In this document: positions 1 to 12,097 of the stretch, piece by piece
Numbering within the stretch: the stretch's first letter is position 1
Layout of the letters: the number at the start of each line of letters is the position of its first letter
Assembly: GCA_003117195.1 (NCBI GenBank)
Contig: BDSI01000014.1
Location: 744,001-808,000 of the forward strand
DNA: 64,000 nucleotides
From: Eudorina sp. 2006-703-Eu-15
Lineage: Eukaryota > Chlorophyta > Chlorophyceae > Chlamydomonadales > Volvocaceae
Direction: 5' to 3'
Made by a program: the position numbers and the translations under genes
The notes under the pieces: generated by a model
Told to the model about the DNA's origin: nothing
What the model saw: only the letters and a program-made list of their open reading frames with translations
The model's database searches: none

Positions 1-1229
1 TTCGGGGCGGCGCCGAACGACCGACCCATGGGTCCGTCATATGCGCACCGCGGCCAGGAGGCGGGCGGAAAGGCAACTGGCGCCCCAGCGCGCCCGGAGG
101 CGGTGGCGCGAGCTGTACCGGCGGCGGTGGCGGTGGGTGACCTGGCCGGGGCACCGGCGCCGGAGGCGATGGACGGGCCAGCGGCGGAAGGGTCAGCGGC
201 GGAAGGGCCCGCGGCGGTGTCCGACGTCGAGGGGATGTCCATGACGTCACTGACGACGGCGACGTCACTGGCAGCGACCTGGGAGGCGGAGGCGCTCCGC
301 TGGATGCAGGTATGTACGGTAACGGCGCGGCGCAACAACAGCTGCCTGCCGTACCGCCGAGAACCGCACCACAGAAGCTGTAAGCCCCTTGCGTCCCCGC
401 TGATGTGGATTGAACTACCGTACACCGTATACCGTACACTATACAGGCTTATCATATGGGAACCAACCCGGCGGAATGATGTCGACTTGACCTCTCAGCC
501 CCACTGACGATGGGAAACGCCTGCTTACCGGGTTCACCAAAGTGTAGCCACGCACATGAGTATCTTGGCGTTGTGCTCGGCTTGGAAACGGCTGGGCCGC
601 ATCCTATGTCTGAGGCCCGTGCGGCGGCGGTGGGGAGAGCCGCTGACCTGGAGGCGCGTGTGGCGGTGGGTTCATTTTCCTCTTCAGGGCGCCCTACCCG
701 CGGGGTGCGATCTGGAGCTGCTGCCCCGCCACATGTGCGGCCTGGGGCTGGGGGAGCTGAGCGCGGCGCAGCTGGAGGGGCTCGAGGGGCTGCATCGGGC
801 GGCGCTGGCGAAGGTGAGGGGGGACAGGATGCGCCGCGCGCATGGTCGTGGGCTTGTACGGAGATGTAGGTTTCCTATCACCGTGCAAGCTATCGTGATG
901 GCTACTGCTGGCAAGTCGGCGGACAGACCCATGGGTCGGTGAAACGGTACGTCGCGGGATTCGGAGTTGGATGGAGCTCTGCCGTGTGGAGCGGCTAGCT
1001 GAGGCACGCCACATACCGGGTATGGGTGTGTGAGAGAGAGTGGAGCCTGCTTCTGCCGCAATGAGAGCGGATGACTACATGCCGTACCTCCATGTCGTAC
1101 ATGCAGATCTCGGAGGCTCGACTGGCGCTGGCAGTGGGAGTGGAGGTTGCCCGGGTGGAGGAGGACCACCGGCGGCAGCTGGAGATCCGGGCGATGTACG
1201 AGCCGCCGGGGCCGGGGCCAACTGTGTGA
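1..1229 (+). CDS. 3' end of an unidentified gene (three terminal exons)
   Basis: The window opens inside this gene. Three exons fit in phase 0: 1-309 (open from the first base, donor GTATGT), 688-813 (acceptor after TCTTCAG, donor GTGAGG) and 1107-1229 (acceptor after ATGCAG, stop TGA at 1227-1229). The first exon is Ala/Pro/Gly rich. The second encodes a short helical segment with the pattern ELSAAQLEGLEGLHRAAL, and the third continues as a charged helix (EVARVEEDHRRQLEIRAMYE). The helical pattern recalls the K-box-like or linker helices that follow DNA-binding or RING domains in some plant and algal proteins, but no catalytic or binding domain lies inside the window, so I assign no function. 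The first exon is the least certain because its N-terminal part is off the window and low in complexity. Confidence 0.45.
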
Positions 1230-3037
1230 TGCCGTACGGGTGCACGGGTGGTTCGAAAGGCGCCAATCGCCTGCTTTCACTAATTTTCAGGGTAGCGACG
1301 CCAGGGTAATATACAGTGGCAGTCTCGTCAATTTCATCACTGTCATCTTCGTAGAGGCGGGCGACCGGAGGCCGGGAGGCAGGGACCCACGGACTGAAGC
1401 GTATTTTGAAGACGCCGCCGACTGACGGAGAGCACCCTGGTGTGTTTTCCTGGGCCTACCGTCCGCTGACAGAATCGGCTGAGTCGCCGAACCGCGGCCC
1501 TGATCTTCTGCAGACCGATGTCAGACAGACGGGGTACACAGACGGGGTAGAACAGACGGGGTACACAAATCCACAAAGAAGCTTGTCCCTTTGCCCCTTT
1601 GCAAGAGGGCAGGCGTTACGGTACTCGAGGCCTGTACGGCCCCGTACCAGTCGGTCGCAGTACCACCGTACTTCGTGTTACATGAGGTCCACATAATCAT
1701 TTCAATCGCCCCTAGAGATGTCCATGCGCCCAAGCCAACGCAAGCACAGGACCACGGCCACGTCGCCTGCTGCACCACCAGTTTACCGCAAGTCGGGTAC
1801 TGGACACACGACGTGCACCCGACGCACGACATAAGAGATGGTGGGGCGATCCGCTAGGGGCCGGCGGCCGCGGGCATACCCGCGGGTAGCCGTTACGGTC
1901 CAACACCACAACCAGCAAAATAGTGCCACCCTGGAGTCCCTGTCAAGCTGTCGCGGGGCTCTGCGCCGCCGCCGTACGGAATGAGGCGCAGTTCCGCACG
2001 GTACGCATCCCAGCACTGCCGCTGCCTTCGAAGTTCGAACCACCCCAAGAATGCCGCCAGTTCAGGGGATATGGATTGGGGAACCGATACGTGGCACAGG
2101 AGTCAATACGCGACCCAAGTTACTTACCATACATACCTGAATTGTGCGCTCACTGTTACCTCGGGCGACCGCGTCGCCGCCGGACCCATCCCGGACCAAC
2201 CAACGCGCGACAGCACGAGGACGGACCACACCCCAGACAGCACAAATTATCGAGAACGTAGTACTCACCTGCGCAAATGGGACGAAACGCGGACGGACGG
2301 CGAGGCGAACGGAAGATGTGAGTTGCAGCAAAGGGCAGACAAACGGCAGGCAAAGGCAAAGGTTAAATTAAAGAAAAAGAAAAGAGCACGCAAACCCGGC
2401 GGCGACGCGGCGAAAGAGGGTGGGTCCGGGAAACGGTAGACGGAAATAGCAATGCCCCAGTTCAGGGGACGTACAAATGAAGATCTTCAATCTAACGCGA
2501 TTGCATGGACTACATTGCATGGATGACAGCCGTCGGCAGCCAACGGTTGTAAGCAACAACGTTGGGAAAGCCCATCAAACGCACCAATCAATCAACCAGC
2601 AGCACGAAAACCCGACACGCGTGTTTGTCGTACCGCTGTCCTGCATGGTTTCGCCCTCGCATGTTTCCTGCCTTTGGGGCGGTGCCCCTCCGCTGCGCCT
2701 GGGTACGGATGACCCACCTCAGGGACATTCGAACGGGAACCTGAACGGCAGCCGACTGCGCAGCCCCTGTCCCGAGTGATGTGATAACACCCTCTGTAAG
2801 TGCCCGGGTTCGTTCTTTGGGTCTATTTCTTTTTTCAATCTAACCCTCTGTAAGTATTCACGTGAAGGGCTCTGATGCGGAGCCCGAAAGGCCAGCTACC
2901 CTCCACGTTCGACCGAACCCAGCAACACATGCAAGCATACGCCCGGGCGGACGCGTTTCTCCTCGGTGAACGCTCTCGACGTCTCGAGCAGATGCGCCGC
3001 CATGCGCCACATGTTGGACCTACTTTCCCCGACCCCC
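1230..3037. other. Intergenic stretch without a supported gene
   Basis: I see no exon chain here. An open frame at 1981-2439 on the plus strand ends in a Lys/Arg-rich tail but lacks volvocine-like codon use and recognisable domains. Around 2824-2850 lies a copy of a short dispersed motif (T-rich followed by CAATCTAACCC) that recurs in introns near 26.3, 27.8 and 31.7 kb. Confidence 0.5.
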
Positions 3038-3807
3038 TCAGATCACTTGCTTGTCGGATACGAAAACGGCGCCGTACAGCGTCACAGGCCCGGTGTTGAC
3101 CATGGGCACCGTACTCCGCAGCTGGTAGACGTCGGCGCGCTTGGCCAGGTCGATGCGCAGCCGGGTCGGGGCTGCGCGCGCGGGCGTTGCGATAAAGCCG
3201 GCGTCGGCGAGCTTCTTGGCCACGTCATCGCCCACACAGCGCCAGTAGGAATCCGGGAAAGACCGATTGCGGGAGATGGCGTTGTTGACTACCTTGGATG
3301 CGAGCTCGCTGGTTAGCTTGGTGGCGGCCTGGTAGCCCTCCAGCACCTCCACATCGCAGGCGCCGCTGGCGCCCCCCGCGTTCGCGAAGATCAGGTACAG
3401 CCCTGACACCACGGTGCCCTCGGGGTCGACGTCCACTTTCACGGCTTCCACGGCTTCCACCCGGGCCAGCGCGTCGCGGAAGGCCCTGGCCGCCTCACCG
3501 TGCACGGATGCGGGGTCCTCGCTGCCGGGCATCGACAACTCGTCGAACTTGCGCGCCGATTGCTCGGCGTGGTTGCGGCACACGCGCAGTCGCTTGACGA
3601 GGTGGTCCATGTCGCCTCCGGCCTGGAAGGCGGCGAGCAGGTCCTCGGCGCGGTCGCGGTGGCGGCTGGCGGCTTCCTCGGCCAGCTGTTCGAGCCCACT
3701 TTTGTCGCTTTCTCAGAGCGCTCGTGGGCGCTCCTCCAGATGGCCGCGGTTGTGGACTTGAGGCCCGTCAGGACATCAACGACCTGGCTCCTGTTGGCCG
3801 ATGTCAT
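3038..3807 (-). CDS. Hypothetical protein with one reading-frame break
   Basis: An intact frame of 190 codons runs from an ATG at 3610 to the stop at 3038-3040. The same frame stays coding-like upstream to about 3697 (helical, LEQLAEEAASHRDRAEDL). There it meets a stop, while the frame one base away carries a plausible N-terminus from an ATG at 3807 (MTSANRSQVVDVLTGLKSTT). The switch falls at a GTGGGC stretch near 3695-3699, so a single base lost from the G run would explain it; a missed intron, a sequencing error or a real mutation are all possible. The N-terminal half is Arg/Glu-rich and helical, the C-terminal half mixed alpha/beta (SGLYLIFANAG; FPDSYWRCVGDDVAKKLADA). Codon use is strongly C/G-ending, as in the true genes nearby. 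I do not recognise the family. Confidence 0.5.
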
Positions 3808-5580
3808 ATTATCCTGGAGGGAGCTTGCGATTATGGAGGGAGTTGCGGGGGGCCCAAGTAGCGGAGCGGAGTGCAACCTCCCGTGCGTTGACGACGTCTC
3901 GATGACAGCTTCAACAACAGTTGAGCGACGCAACGGCCACGAAAGTCTTCTACGTCATGCAGGTATTCTTGCTCGCCAACGCGTGCTGGGTGGGTGTGCC
4001 CGGATTCTTTTTGGGCAAAGGTTATCGATCTATCGCCGGAGCATCCAAGGGCCGCGCAGGGGACGAACGGCATCTCACACCTAACAGCACGGCGGGTCGT
4101 TGCTGACAACGCAGGTCGTGAGGTTGATTCAGTGGACGAGCAAGTATCGTAGCAAAGGACAGGCAAAGCCCTGAAAGCTAAGCCAGCCCTGTAGCGACTA
4201 AACCTGGCTGACGACAATTTCTGGGCGCCTTGCGCAGTATTCAGATTCATGCTTATCATCTCTCTGACAGAATTGTTCTGCATGTTTGGGATTCTCCGTC
4301 CGCGGTGACTTAGCTTCCCGCAGTAACTGTCAGGCCGTTGGCCCGTTGCCGCATTTACCTGTCGTGACGTCCGGGTTCCGACCACCGTGAGCGCCTCGCT
4401 GGATGCTTACATAAGGTTGGAATGCTAGCAAGTGGTCTGATGATATTGGAGGCAACCGAGCGAGTAGCCGGCTTCCACATCGGCCAAGCGATGGACACCG
4501 TGATTGCTCTGTTGCAAGAAAGCATTCGATAAGGAAACTACTTACAACGGACAATTTTATGCTGTTCGGGATATCTGGCAACGACTTGGTGCAGGTTCAA
4601 GTTCCAAGCACCTGTCGTCGACGGTTGGGCTTGTGAGATTCTAGATGCACACGCGACTGCGCTATGCAAGAATGATATAAGTTTGGAATTAGATGAATAT
4701 GGCCTAAGTAAAGCTTGTGTTCTTTTTGTATAAGTTCGTCGTACGCACTCGGGTGAGAAGTTTCTGTTAGAGTGCGCTAGAAGGACCGAAGTAAGGTCCT
4801 GAAGGTGTGTGATCATTCTAGTTTGGCCTGGGAAGGTCATGGCAAGTGTGTGATCGATGTTTCTGTAGCTACGAACCTGGTTCTGGAGCCTTCCGCATTT
4901 AAGGCGGCCTTCGAACTGCCATTCTTACGTCAAGTTGAGCTTATGTTATGCCACTTACGTCCGCTAAGCTTTGCGTGAATAAGCCCTGAACTCTGATATA
5001 CGTTTCCTGCTATCGACTGCTGGCCCTTTGAGGCCCTTGACTCCTTTATCCGGGCGAGCGCCCGTGGACTTCTGATTCCTGCTATCCCTTTGTTTCCTGA
5101 TATCTCTATTGTAAGGGTATTGCGTCGACTGCGCCTCGACTGCTACCCGTACCGCTCCGCCGAGCGTTATCGTTGCCTCGCAGCAACTGACTGACTGATA
5201 TATCTCAGCCGCAGCCAACCTACGCCTGCACTATCTCTCGCCAAGAGATACAACAACGGTTCTCGAGTCTTCCCACTCAGCCGTTAGCTCCCACCAGGTT
5301 CTTAGCCCAGTAAAACTGGTGAGGGTGTCTTCATACACCTGATCCGGGCAGTAGCTATGTCCTCAGCGGGAACTCGCGTAGCGCGAAAAAGTTGGTGGCT
5401 AGGATCTTGTGGTGTTCGCGCTTTTTGGCTACAGACCCGACGTTAAGCTCGATGTAGCACGTGCGGCACAACCGCTGACATCACCGGCGGGTCCCTCGAA
5501 GATTCCTCTTTTCGCTGGGCTCAAGAGACGAGACCCAGCTGACGAATAAAGAAACCGAAACTGCTACAATCACCATATCA

Positions 5581-5610
5581 CATGAATGAATGAACGTTAC
5601 AGCGGACCCC
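5581..5610 (-). repeat. Dispersed repeat end with ATTC-type tail, copy 1
   Basis: Read on the minus strand this is GGGGTCCGCTGTAAC followed by GTTCATTCATTCATG. The same 15-mer with the same tail recurs at 50869-50902, and the 15-mer alone at 26589-26603. A unique-sequence end followed by a short tandem tail is typical of the 3' end of non-LTR retroelements (LINE or SINE). Membership in such a family is an inference. Confidence 0.5.
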
Positions 5611-6646
5611 CAAATGTCACGTGCTTGTTCGTTACCGTCTGAGCCCGTCCGCTGCAATTCGCTTCCAAGGGCCTGCCCAAGAGTATGATTGCCCAGCAGC
5701 ACATACAAACCTGGCAAGGTCCGACCCAGCGCGTATGTCGTACATGACGTGCGCCTCTGCTGGGCACCAGGGTGACGAAGCGCTGCCTGTCAGCACCGCC
5801 TGCCGGGGCCCCTCCCTGCTGTAACGTCGGGCAAAGACACCACTAGTTAACACATTTTCAGGATTCTCCCGGCCGTTACACCCTCCCTGCTTCCTTCTGC
5901 CCCTGAGAGCCCTCACCCGGGCAGAGGTGCAGTGGGGCTTCAGTGCCGCAACCAGTGGTCGCCGGCTCCTTCGCTGCGGCGTGGCTAAGCGTGAAGGGTG
6001 CCGTGCCCGACTGCCCGTCCCAACCCCATTCTTGGGTGCTGCATGTAATCATCATATTATGGACACATGTAACGTGGTTTACTGCCGTCGGTCAATGCGT
6101 TGAACGTGATTGCGGAACGCTGCTCAGGATGCCGGGGCCGTCTTACATGGTTGCACGACCGGGCTGTCAGCTTTATTTGCGTTGCGCTCGCGACCAGGAA
6201 TGTGCGCATTCCAGACAGGCAGGAGGGGAGATGCGGCGGGGAGGTGCGGGGGTTGCGTCCCCCTTCCACTTCCACGGAAGGAGTCTCACCGCTACGAGTC
6301 CACATCGGGCTCCACGTGTTCACCTCATGACTACATGTGTATGGCTGTACAAACATGTACGAACGCCTGCACCCTGTGCCGAAGATCCTTCCCCAAATGC
6401 ATCCCATCCGACCACAGACCACCATCAGAATCTTCCCACCAATAAAACCACCATCAGAATCTTCTCAATCCCCCGTTCACGACATTACATCATCATCACC
6501 ACCATCATCACCATTCCCATGAAATAGCCATCGTCCCCACCATGGTTCAACATGAAAGCGTGACCGCACCGTGCGTCACCTTCCGCCACCTTCCCGCACC
6601 CGACGATCCGCTTCAAGTAGGGGTCCGCCCCACCTAGGGTCACAAG

Positions 6647-6705
6647 CCCGGCTCGGACCCAGCCCGGCTCGGACCCAGCCCGGCTCGGACCCAGCCCGGC
6701 TCGGA
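6647..6705. repeat. Tandem repeat, 16-bp unit, almost four copies
   Basis: The unit CCCGGCTCGGACCCAG is repeated back to back with no substitutions until the last partial copy. It lies in non-coding DNA. Confidence 0.85.
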
Positions 6706-7269
6706 TGCCGCTCTGTCCCGCAACGCCGCAATGGCGGCCGACCCGGCAGCAGTGCCCCGCTTCCTTCCATGTGCGCATCGTCGATCACCCCATCGGCACC
6801 CCGACCCACTCCCGCTGCCTGCCGGCTCAGTCCCTCCCTTCCCCGCATCGAGCTGCACGGCGCGCAGATAGCGCAGAACCCGTCCACGTGACTTTCCGAA
6901 GCAGTGGCAGTGGCAGCCGCAATAGCTAGAGCAGTACCGTAGCAGTAGCAGCAGCATTAGCAGTTGCAGTAGCAATCACAGCAGCAGCGACAAGAGCATA
7001 AACATTTGCGGGGGGGGGCTCGCCGGGTGCACAAGCCACACGCGATTACCGAACATCGCCGTGCAACACCGCCACAAGCCTCCATCGACCTCACCCTTAA
7101 CGCATTGGAGACGAGGCGACCCGCGCCGCCATGTCATCGGCCCTTTTGCAAATCGCATCTGCCCTTGAGGCCTGGTGCCTGTGGCTGCCTTTCGGGTGGC
7201 CGGGGAGGTGAGCAGCAGACGGTCACGTGCTTCTTCCAGTGCATGTGGTATCAAGCGCTTAACAAAGAT

Positions 7270-7321
7270 GATTCCGCGCGGCACTGCACTAATTTGATTC
7301 CGCGCGGCACTGCACTAATTT
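7270..7321. repeat. Exact 26-bp tandem duplication
   Basis: Two identical adjacent copies beginning GATTCCGCGCGGCACTGC, at 7270-7295 and 7296-7321. The absence of differences suggests a recent slippage or duplication. Confidence 0.85.
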
Positions 7322-8677
7322 AACATCGCGGGCGCTGTACCGCACGCTACGGAGACCTACTGATTGCCGTACGCCGTAACCACCATCACCGTGTCGACTC
7401 CTCGGATGGGGCCCTTCTTTCTCCGCGCCCTTGACTTAATACATTTTCCATCGCCATCGCCTTTCTCAACCCGCCTGACCCCTTAAACACATGCTGACCA
7501 AGCCGGGAGAGCCGTCCCCTCCGTGGACACCAACAGAAGAACTTGCGCAACGGCAACAACTACTTCTACGACCGCTATTAACAAACAACTAACGACAACT
7601 ACCGTACAAGCAGTGCAGCCTAACGGAAATCGGCCATCCGGCGCCAGGTGGTGGCAGGGCTGACACAGGGCGACGTTTGTTTTCAAGCTTCCGAGACGGA
7701 TTCGCATTCGCCTGCTACCTAACCACACACTACCTAATAACGAATACACACACACACACGCACACGTGTTTATGCACCCAGCACCCAGCTACGTTTGCGA
7801 CGATTGCACACCACCAAGCCTAGGTACATAGATGGCACACAGGGTCATGGGGTCCCTCCGTTCCTCGTTCCTTGTGCATGAACTCACCAACACGTGCGGG
7901 CCCGACGCTCTCAAGCTCATAACCTAGCTGAGAACATCGTCGATTGCTGGATTGCTGGATGGATGGGAGACCTACGGATGGCGATCATTAATGGACGCAA
8001 CGTCCGGCACGCAGCACGCCTGCTTTGCGCCAGTTGCTGGAGTCCGTGCTGCCTACACCCGCTGCCCAATTCAATAAATGTACGACAAACTTGTGGATCT
8101 GTACGGCCATGTACGGCTTGAATATCCAAGCCCCGTATGCCCCACACGCCCTCTCGCCGAGGAGGCAGACCCGCCGTGCCAACCCTTAACAGGCGAATGT
8201 GTGTCCTATCCTATCCGTACTAGGCGCTGTGTACCCGTACCCACGTACTGCAGATGCGGCAGCAGTCGTACGGAAACTGAAACAACGGCGCTGCACGCGT
8301 CGCTGTACGACAACACGGATCGCGCCGCGTGTGTGCTCCAAGAACATAGCGTCATAGCCCTCCCTGGAGAAGGCATTTCTTAATCCTCTAGGAGGAGGGC
8401 CCTATATCGCCGGCTTCGCCGCGCGCTCACGCCGCCGGTCACTGGCGCGCACACACGCCTCCGCGGCGGCACACGACGAACACACAGCGCTTGCACACAG
8501 CCCCGACATGCAAGGCCGGCAGACCAGGGCAGGGGGTACGCCGCCCTGCGCGCCCAACCCTGCCACGTGCAACCCCGGGCTGTGTTCGGCACAACCCGGT
8601 TATTACCGGGTTGCCTCAGTAGATGTGATACCGTTGCTACCGCTGTTATCGCTACCGGTTGCGATCGCCTGTGGGTG

Positions 8678-8758
8678 CGTCCCGCGGGTCGGTGCGTCGC
8701 GTCCCGCGGGTCGGTGCGTCGCGTCCCGTGGGTCGGTACGTCGCGTCCCGCGGGTCGG
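8678..8758. repeat. Tandem repeat, about 22-bp unit, four copies
   Basis: Units of the form GTCCCGCGGGTCGGTGCGTC follow each other with one or two changes (CGTGGG in place of CGCGGG, GTACG in place of GTGCG). It lies just beyond the stop of the large minus-strand gene, so it is probably in its 3' UTR. Confidence 0.8.
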
Positions 8759-8999
8759 CCGACCTGCGCCCGATCCCGGTGTGAGCTCCGTGACGGCGGC
8801 AGATCGGATCCCGGCGGATCCAAGTGGCCGACGATGATAATGATGATGATGATGATGTTCTGTGATGTTGATGACCAAAAGAAGACCGTATGCTGCTGCT
8901 GCTGATTGTACTGTTGATGTGGTGGTCGTGATCCAGACCCCAGGATCCAGGATCCGAGGATCCAAGATCCAGGGTAGTGCGGTGTGACCGACCAGTAAC

Positions 9000-11900
9000 T
9001 CAGCCGCCGCCGGGCGGTCTCTCCGGTACGCGGGAAGCCAGCGGCGGCCCCAGCGGCGCGCGCCCCACCCGCAGCTGGCCCCGCCCCTTCCGACGCTGCG
9101 CCGCCGCCGTCGCCGCCGTCGCGCCCGTCTCCGCGTGCTCCGCCGCCGGCGCACCCAGGGGCCCTATGTCATTGTACGACTGTGGGGTTGCGACAAGCCG
9201 CCGCGGCGGCGCCACCACCGACGGCAGCCGCGGTGTGGAAGCGGGCGACCTGCCCAGCGCGGGGGAAGACGCGACGGCGGCGGTGGAGGGTGTGGAGGTG
9301 CGGACCAGTGCGGTAGACACGGCGCCGGGCGGCTGCGCCGTCATGGGCGAGTGCGGCGGGTGCGTGCCGTACAACCCCGCCGGCTGCTGTTGGGCCGCCG
9401 CCGTCGCCGCCGCCGCCGGCGGCGGCGGTGTGGAGGGCGGCTGTTGCTGCGGCAGTAGCGGCAGAGATGTGTGGGGCTGCAACATGACGGAGGCGGTGAT
9501 GGGCGGCAGCACGACGTTGGCGGACAGCTCGCCCAGCGGCATGACCAGTGACCCTGGCGGCGGCGGCGGCGGCAGCTGCTCGCCCTGCAGCGATCCCCGC
9601 GGCCCGGCAGCGAAAGCGCCCTCGGTGACGACGGCAGCGGCGGCGGCGGCGGCAGCGGCGGCGGCGGCGGCCGCGGCGGCGGCGGCGGCCGCGTCAGTAC
9701 GGCCGCCGGACGGCGGCCGCAGCGTCAGCTCCGCCGCCGCCGCGGGGATCGCTGGAACGGGCAGCGACAATGACAGCGACGAAGACATGCCGCCGCCGTC
9801 GATTGCGGCCGACAGAGGCCCGGGGCCCGTCGAGCCGCTGAGCGTCGGCGGACTCCCCAGTCGGCTTTGGCTGCCGGCGCCGTTGCTGCCCATCCACACC
9901 AAGGAACCGCGGTTGCTGTCCCGACTGCCGCCGCGACTCGGGACTCGGACTGGCGCAGGTACGGCAACGCTCGGTTGCGTCTGTGGCAGTTGTACGGAAT
10001 GCGATGACGGCGCCGCCGTGGGTCCTAGCGGCGTCGCCAGGCGCAGTCCGCTGGCGGATCGGCCCAGCGGCGTCGACGGCGGCGGCTCCAGGGGCCCCGC
10101 CGCTGCAGCCGCCGCCGCCGGTGGCGTCATCAGATCTCGCGTCGACGCTGACCTGCTGGGGAGGGTTGCCGTTCCCGCCGCCACCGCCGCCGCCGCCATC
10201 GGGGCCAGCACATCGACGGCAGGTGCGGACGGCGGCGTCGGTGGTGGCGGCGTCGACGGTACCGACAGCGTAGGGGCAATTGTGTACTGCACGTACGGCA
10301 TCGCGGGCGGAATCACCGACTGCGCCATGAGGACCGGCGGCGTGGACCGCCGCATCAAGTCCGCCGCCGGGGTCAGGCCTGGCGGCAGCGGCGGAAGCAG
10401 CGCCGGCGTCGTCGGCAGCGGCGCCGGATAGCTGCCGACTTGCGCCGGGATCAACATCGACGACTGCCGTACCGGCGGCAACGCAGCCTGTAGATGCAGG
10501 CGCGGTGTGGGCATCGCCGGCGGCGGCGGCGGCGGCGCCGCCGCAGCCGCCATGAGTTTCGAGTGGGCCTTATGATGGGCGTCAATCAGGTTCGTTATCT
10601 GGGTACTGCCGGGCGGCGGCGGCGCCTTCCTCCGTGAGGTGACAGGGCCCCCGAGGCCCAATGACGCCGCCGTGGCAAGTCCGCCGCCGCCGCCGCGGGG
10701 GTCGTCCTTGCCGCCTGGTCGCAGGCAGCGGCCGAGCAGCAGCAGTTCGTACATGGCCCGTGGGTCGGGCTGTACGGTGGATTTGGCGGCCAACCGCCGT
10801 TGCGCCACCAGGAGGCTGGTGTGCGATGCGATAAACTCCGTGGCCCGAGGATCCTGCGGTAGCGGGGCATGGGCATATGGGCATATGGCATTGGGTACAC
10901 GGGTACGCAAACCGGTCCTGTTGCCTTCTGCCCCCCATGCACCTGCCCCAGACATCCCCTGGAGCCGTACATACCTGCAGGATCGCCGGCAGCGGCGGAA
11001 GATCCTCCCGGCTCAACGCATAGAGCGGCGGCGACGGCGGCGGACCTCCCGACGCCGCGCCGTACCCCGACCCGTACAACTCCGCAGTCAGCATGGACGG
11101 CTCCGCCGTGGTGGCGCTGCCGGGGCCGCCTCCGCCGCCGGCGGCGGCGGAGGCGCCGCCGGGGACGGCGGAGGCACCCGAATCCTCACCGGACATGGCC
11201 ATCTGGACACTACCTCTGGGTGACCCAGGCGCCGACCGCGCCCGACCCTGAGCGCGCATCGCCAGCTGCAAGCTCCGTACCACCGCAGGATCCAGATCCA
11301 ACGGGTACGGCTGGATCCCCGCTGTCGTAAAGGCGCCGCGGCGGCGGGCCGAGCAGATGCGTTTGGGTTCGCCGTCGTCAGGCAGCTCGGTGCATGCGGG
11401 CGGGTAGAGCCGCGGCGCGCCGCGCTCGCGCGCGTTGGCCGCCGCGCCGGCGCCGCTGCCGGGACTGTCGTACAGGCCACCGCCGTTGTCGTCGCTCGAT
11501 TGCGCGTCGAAGGAGCTGCGCCAGGGCCGGAAGCGGCGCTTTATCGTACCGTGACTCACGTAGCTCAGTCCGAATTCGGAGGCATACGCCATGGGCCCGT
11601 TTGGAAATTGTGCAGAGTGAAACAGGCCCAGGCGGCTGGGTATCGACGTCGGCGGCAGCGGCGGCGACGGCGGCGGCGCCGCCGTCTCCGGCGCCGCCGC
11701 CGCCGTCCCCGGCGGAGGCGGCGGAGGCGGCAGCAGCGGTAGCTGTCCCGACGCCGTGCGTTCCGCCGCCGCCGCTGACCCGTAGGCCGGCGCCTCTTCG
11801 CTGAGGTACGACGGGTCGCCTTCCGGCGGTACGACAGGCGCATCGTCGTCAACGCCGTCGTCGTCGCCGTCGTCGTCGTCTTCCTGAGACGCCCGCCGCT

Positions 11901-12046
11901 GGGCGCGCTCTTCCTGGAGCTTCAACAACTTCTCTTGCAACTGCTCGATGGGCAACTGGTGTTGCGGCATGAACCGCCACCCCTGTACCGGCTGTCCTGC
12001 TGCGTCCGCCGCCGCCGCCGCCGCCGCTGCGTCCGCCGCCGCCGCC

Positions 12047-12097
<51 letters not shown>

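Larger units (their letters stand above)
3808..8999. other. Long non-coding stretch, including the probable 3' UTR of the IQ-repeat gene
   Basis: No exon chain could be built over these 5.2 kb. It holds several tandem repeats (6647-6705, 7270-7321, 8678-8758, a CA run near 7747-7766, GAT repeats near 8832-8858) and one copy of a dispersed GTTACAGCGGACCCC element at 5596-5610. The part adjoining 9000 is probably 3' untranslated sequence of the minus-strand gene, but I found no convincing TGTAA signal on that strand close to the stop. Confidence 0.4.

Noticed and set aside
1981..2439. Plus-strand frame with a Lys/Arg-rich end
   Set aside because: No domain, no C/G-ending codon bias and no partner exons; basic tails arise easily from A-rich sequence.
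5943..6527. Plus-strand frame of 194 codons
   Set aside because: Mixed codon use, no domain and a His/Ile-rich tail from a simple ATC repeat; not a credible gene.
8977..10431. Long plus-strand open frame of 484 codons
   Set aside because: It is the antisense shadow of exon 16 of the minus-strand IQ gene. The GCC/GGC-rich composition keeps several frames open; only the minus frame joins upstream exons in phase.
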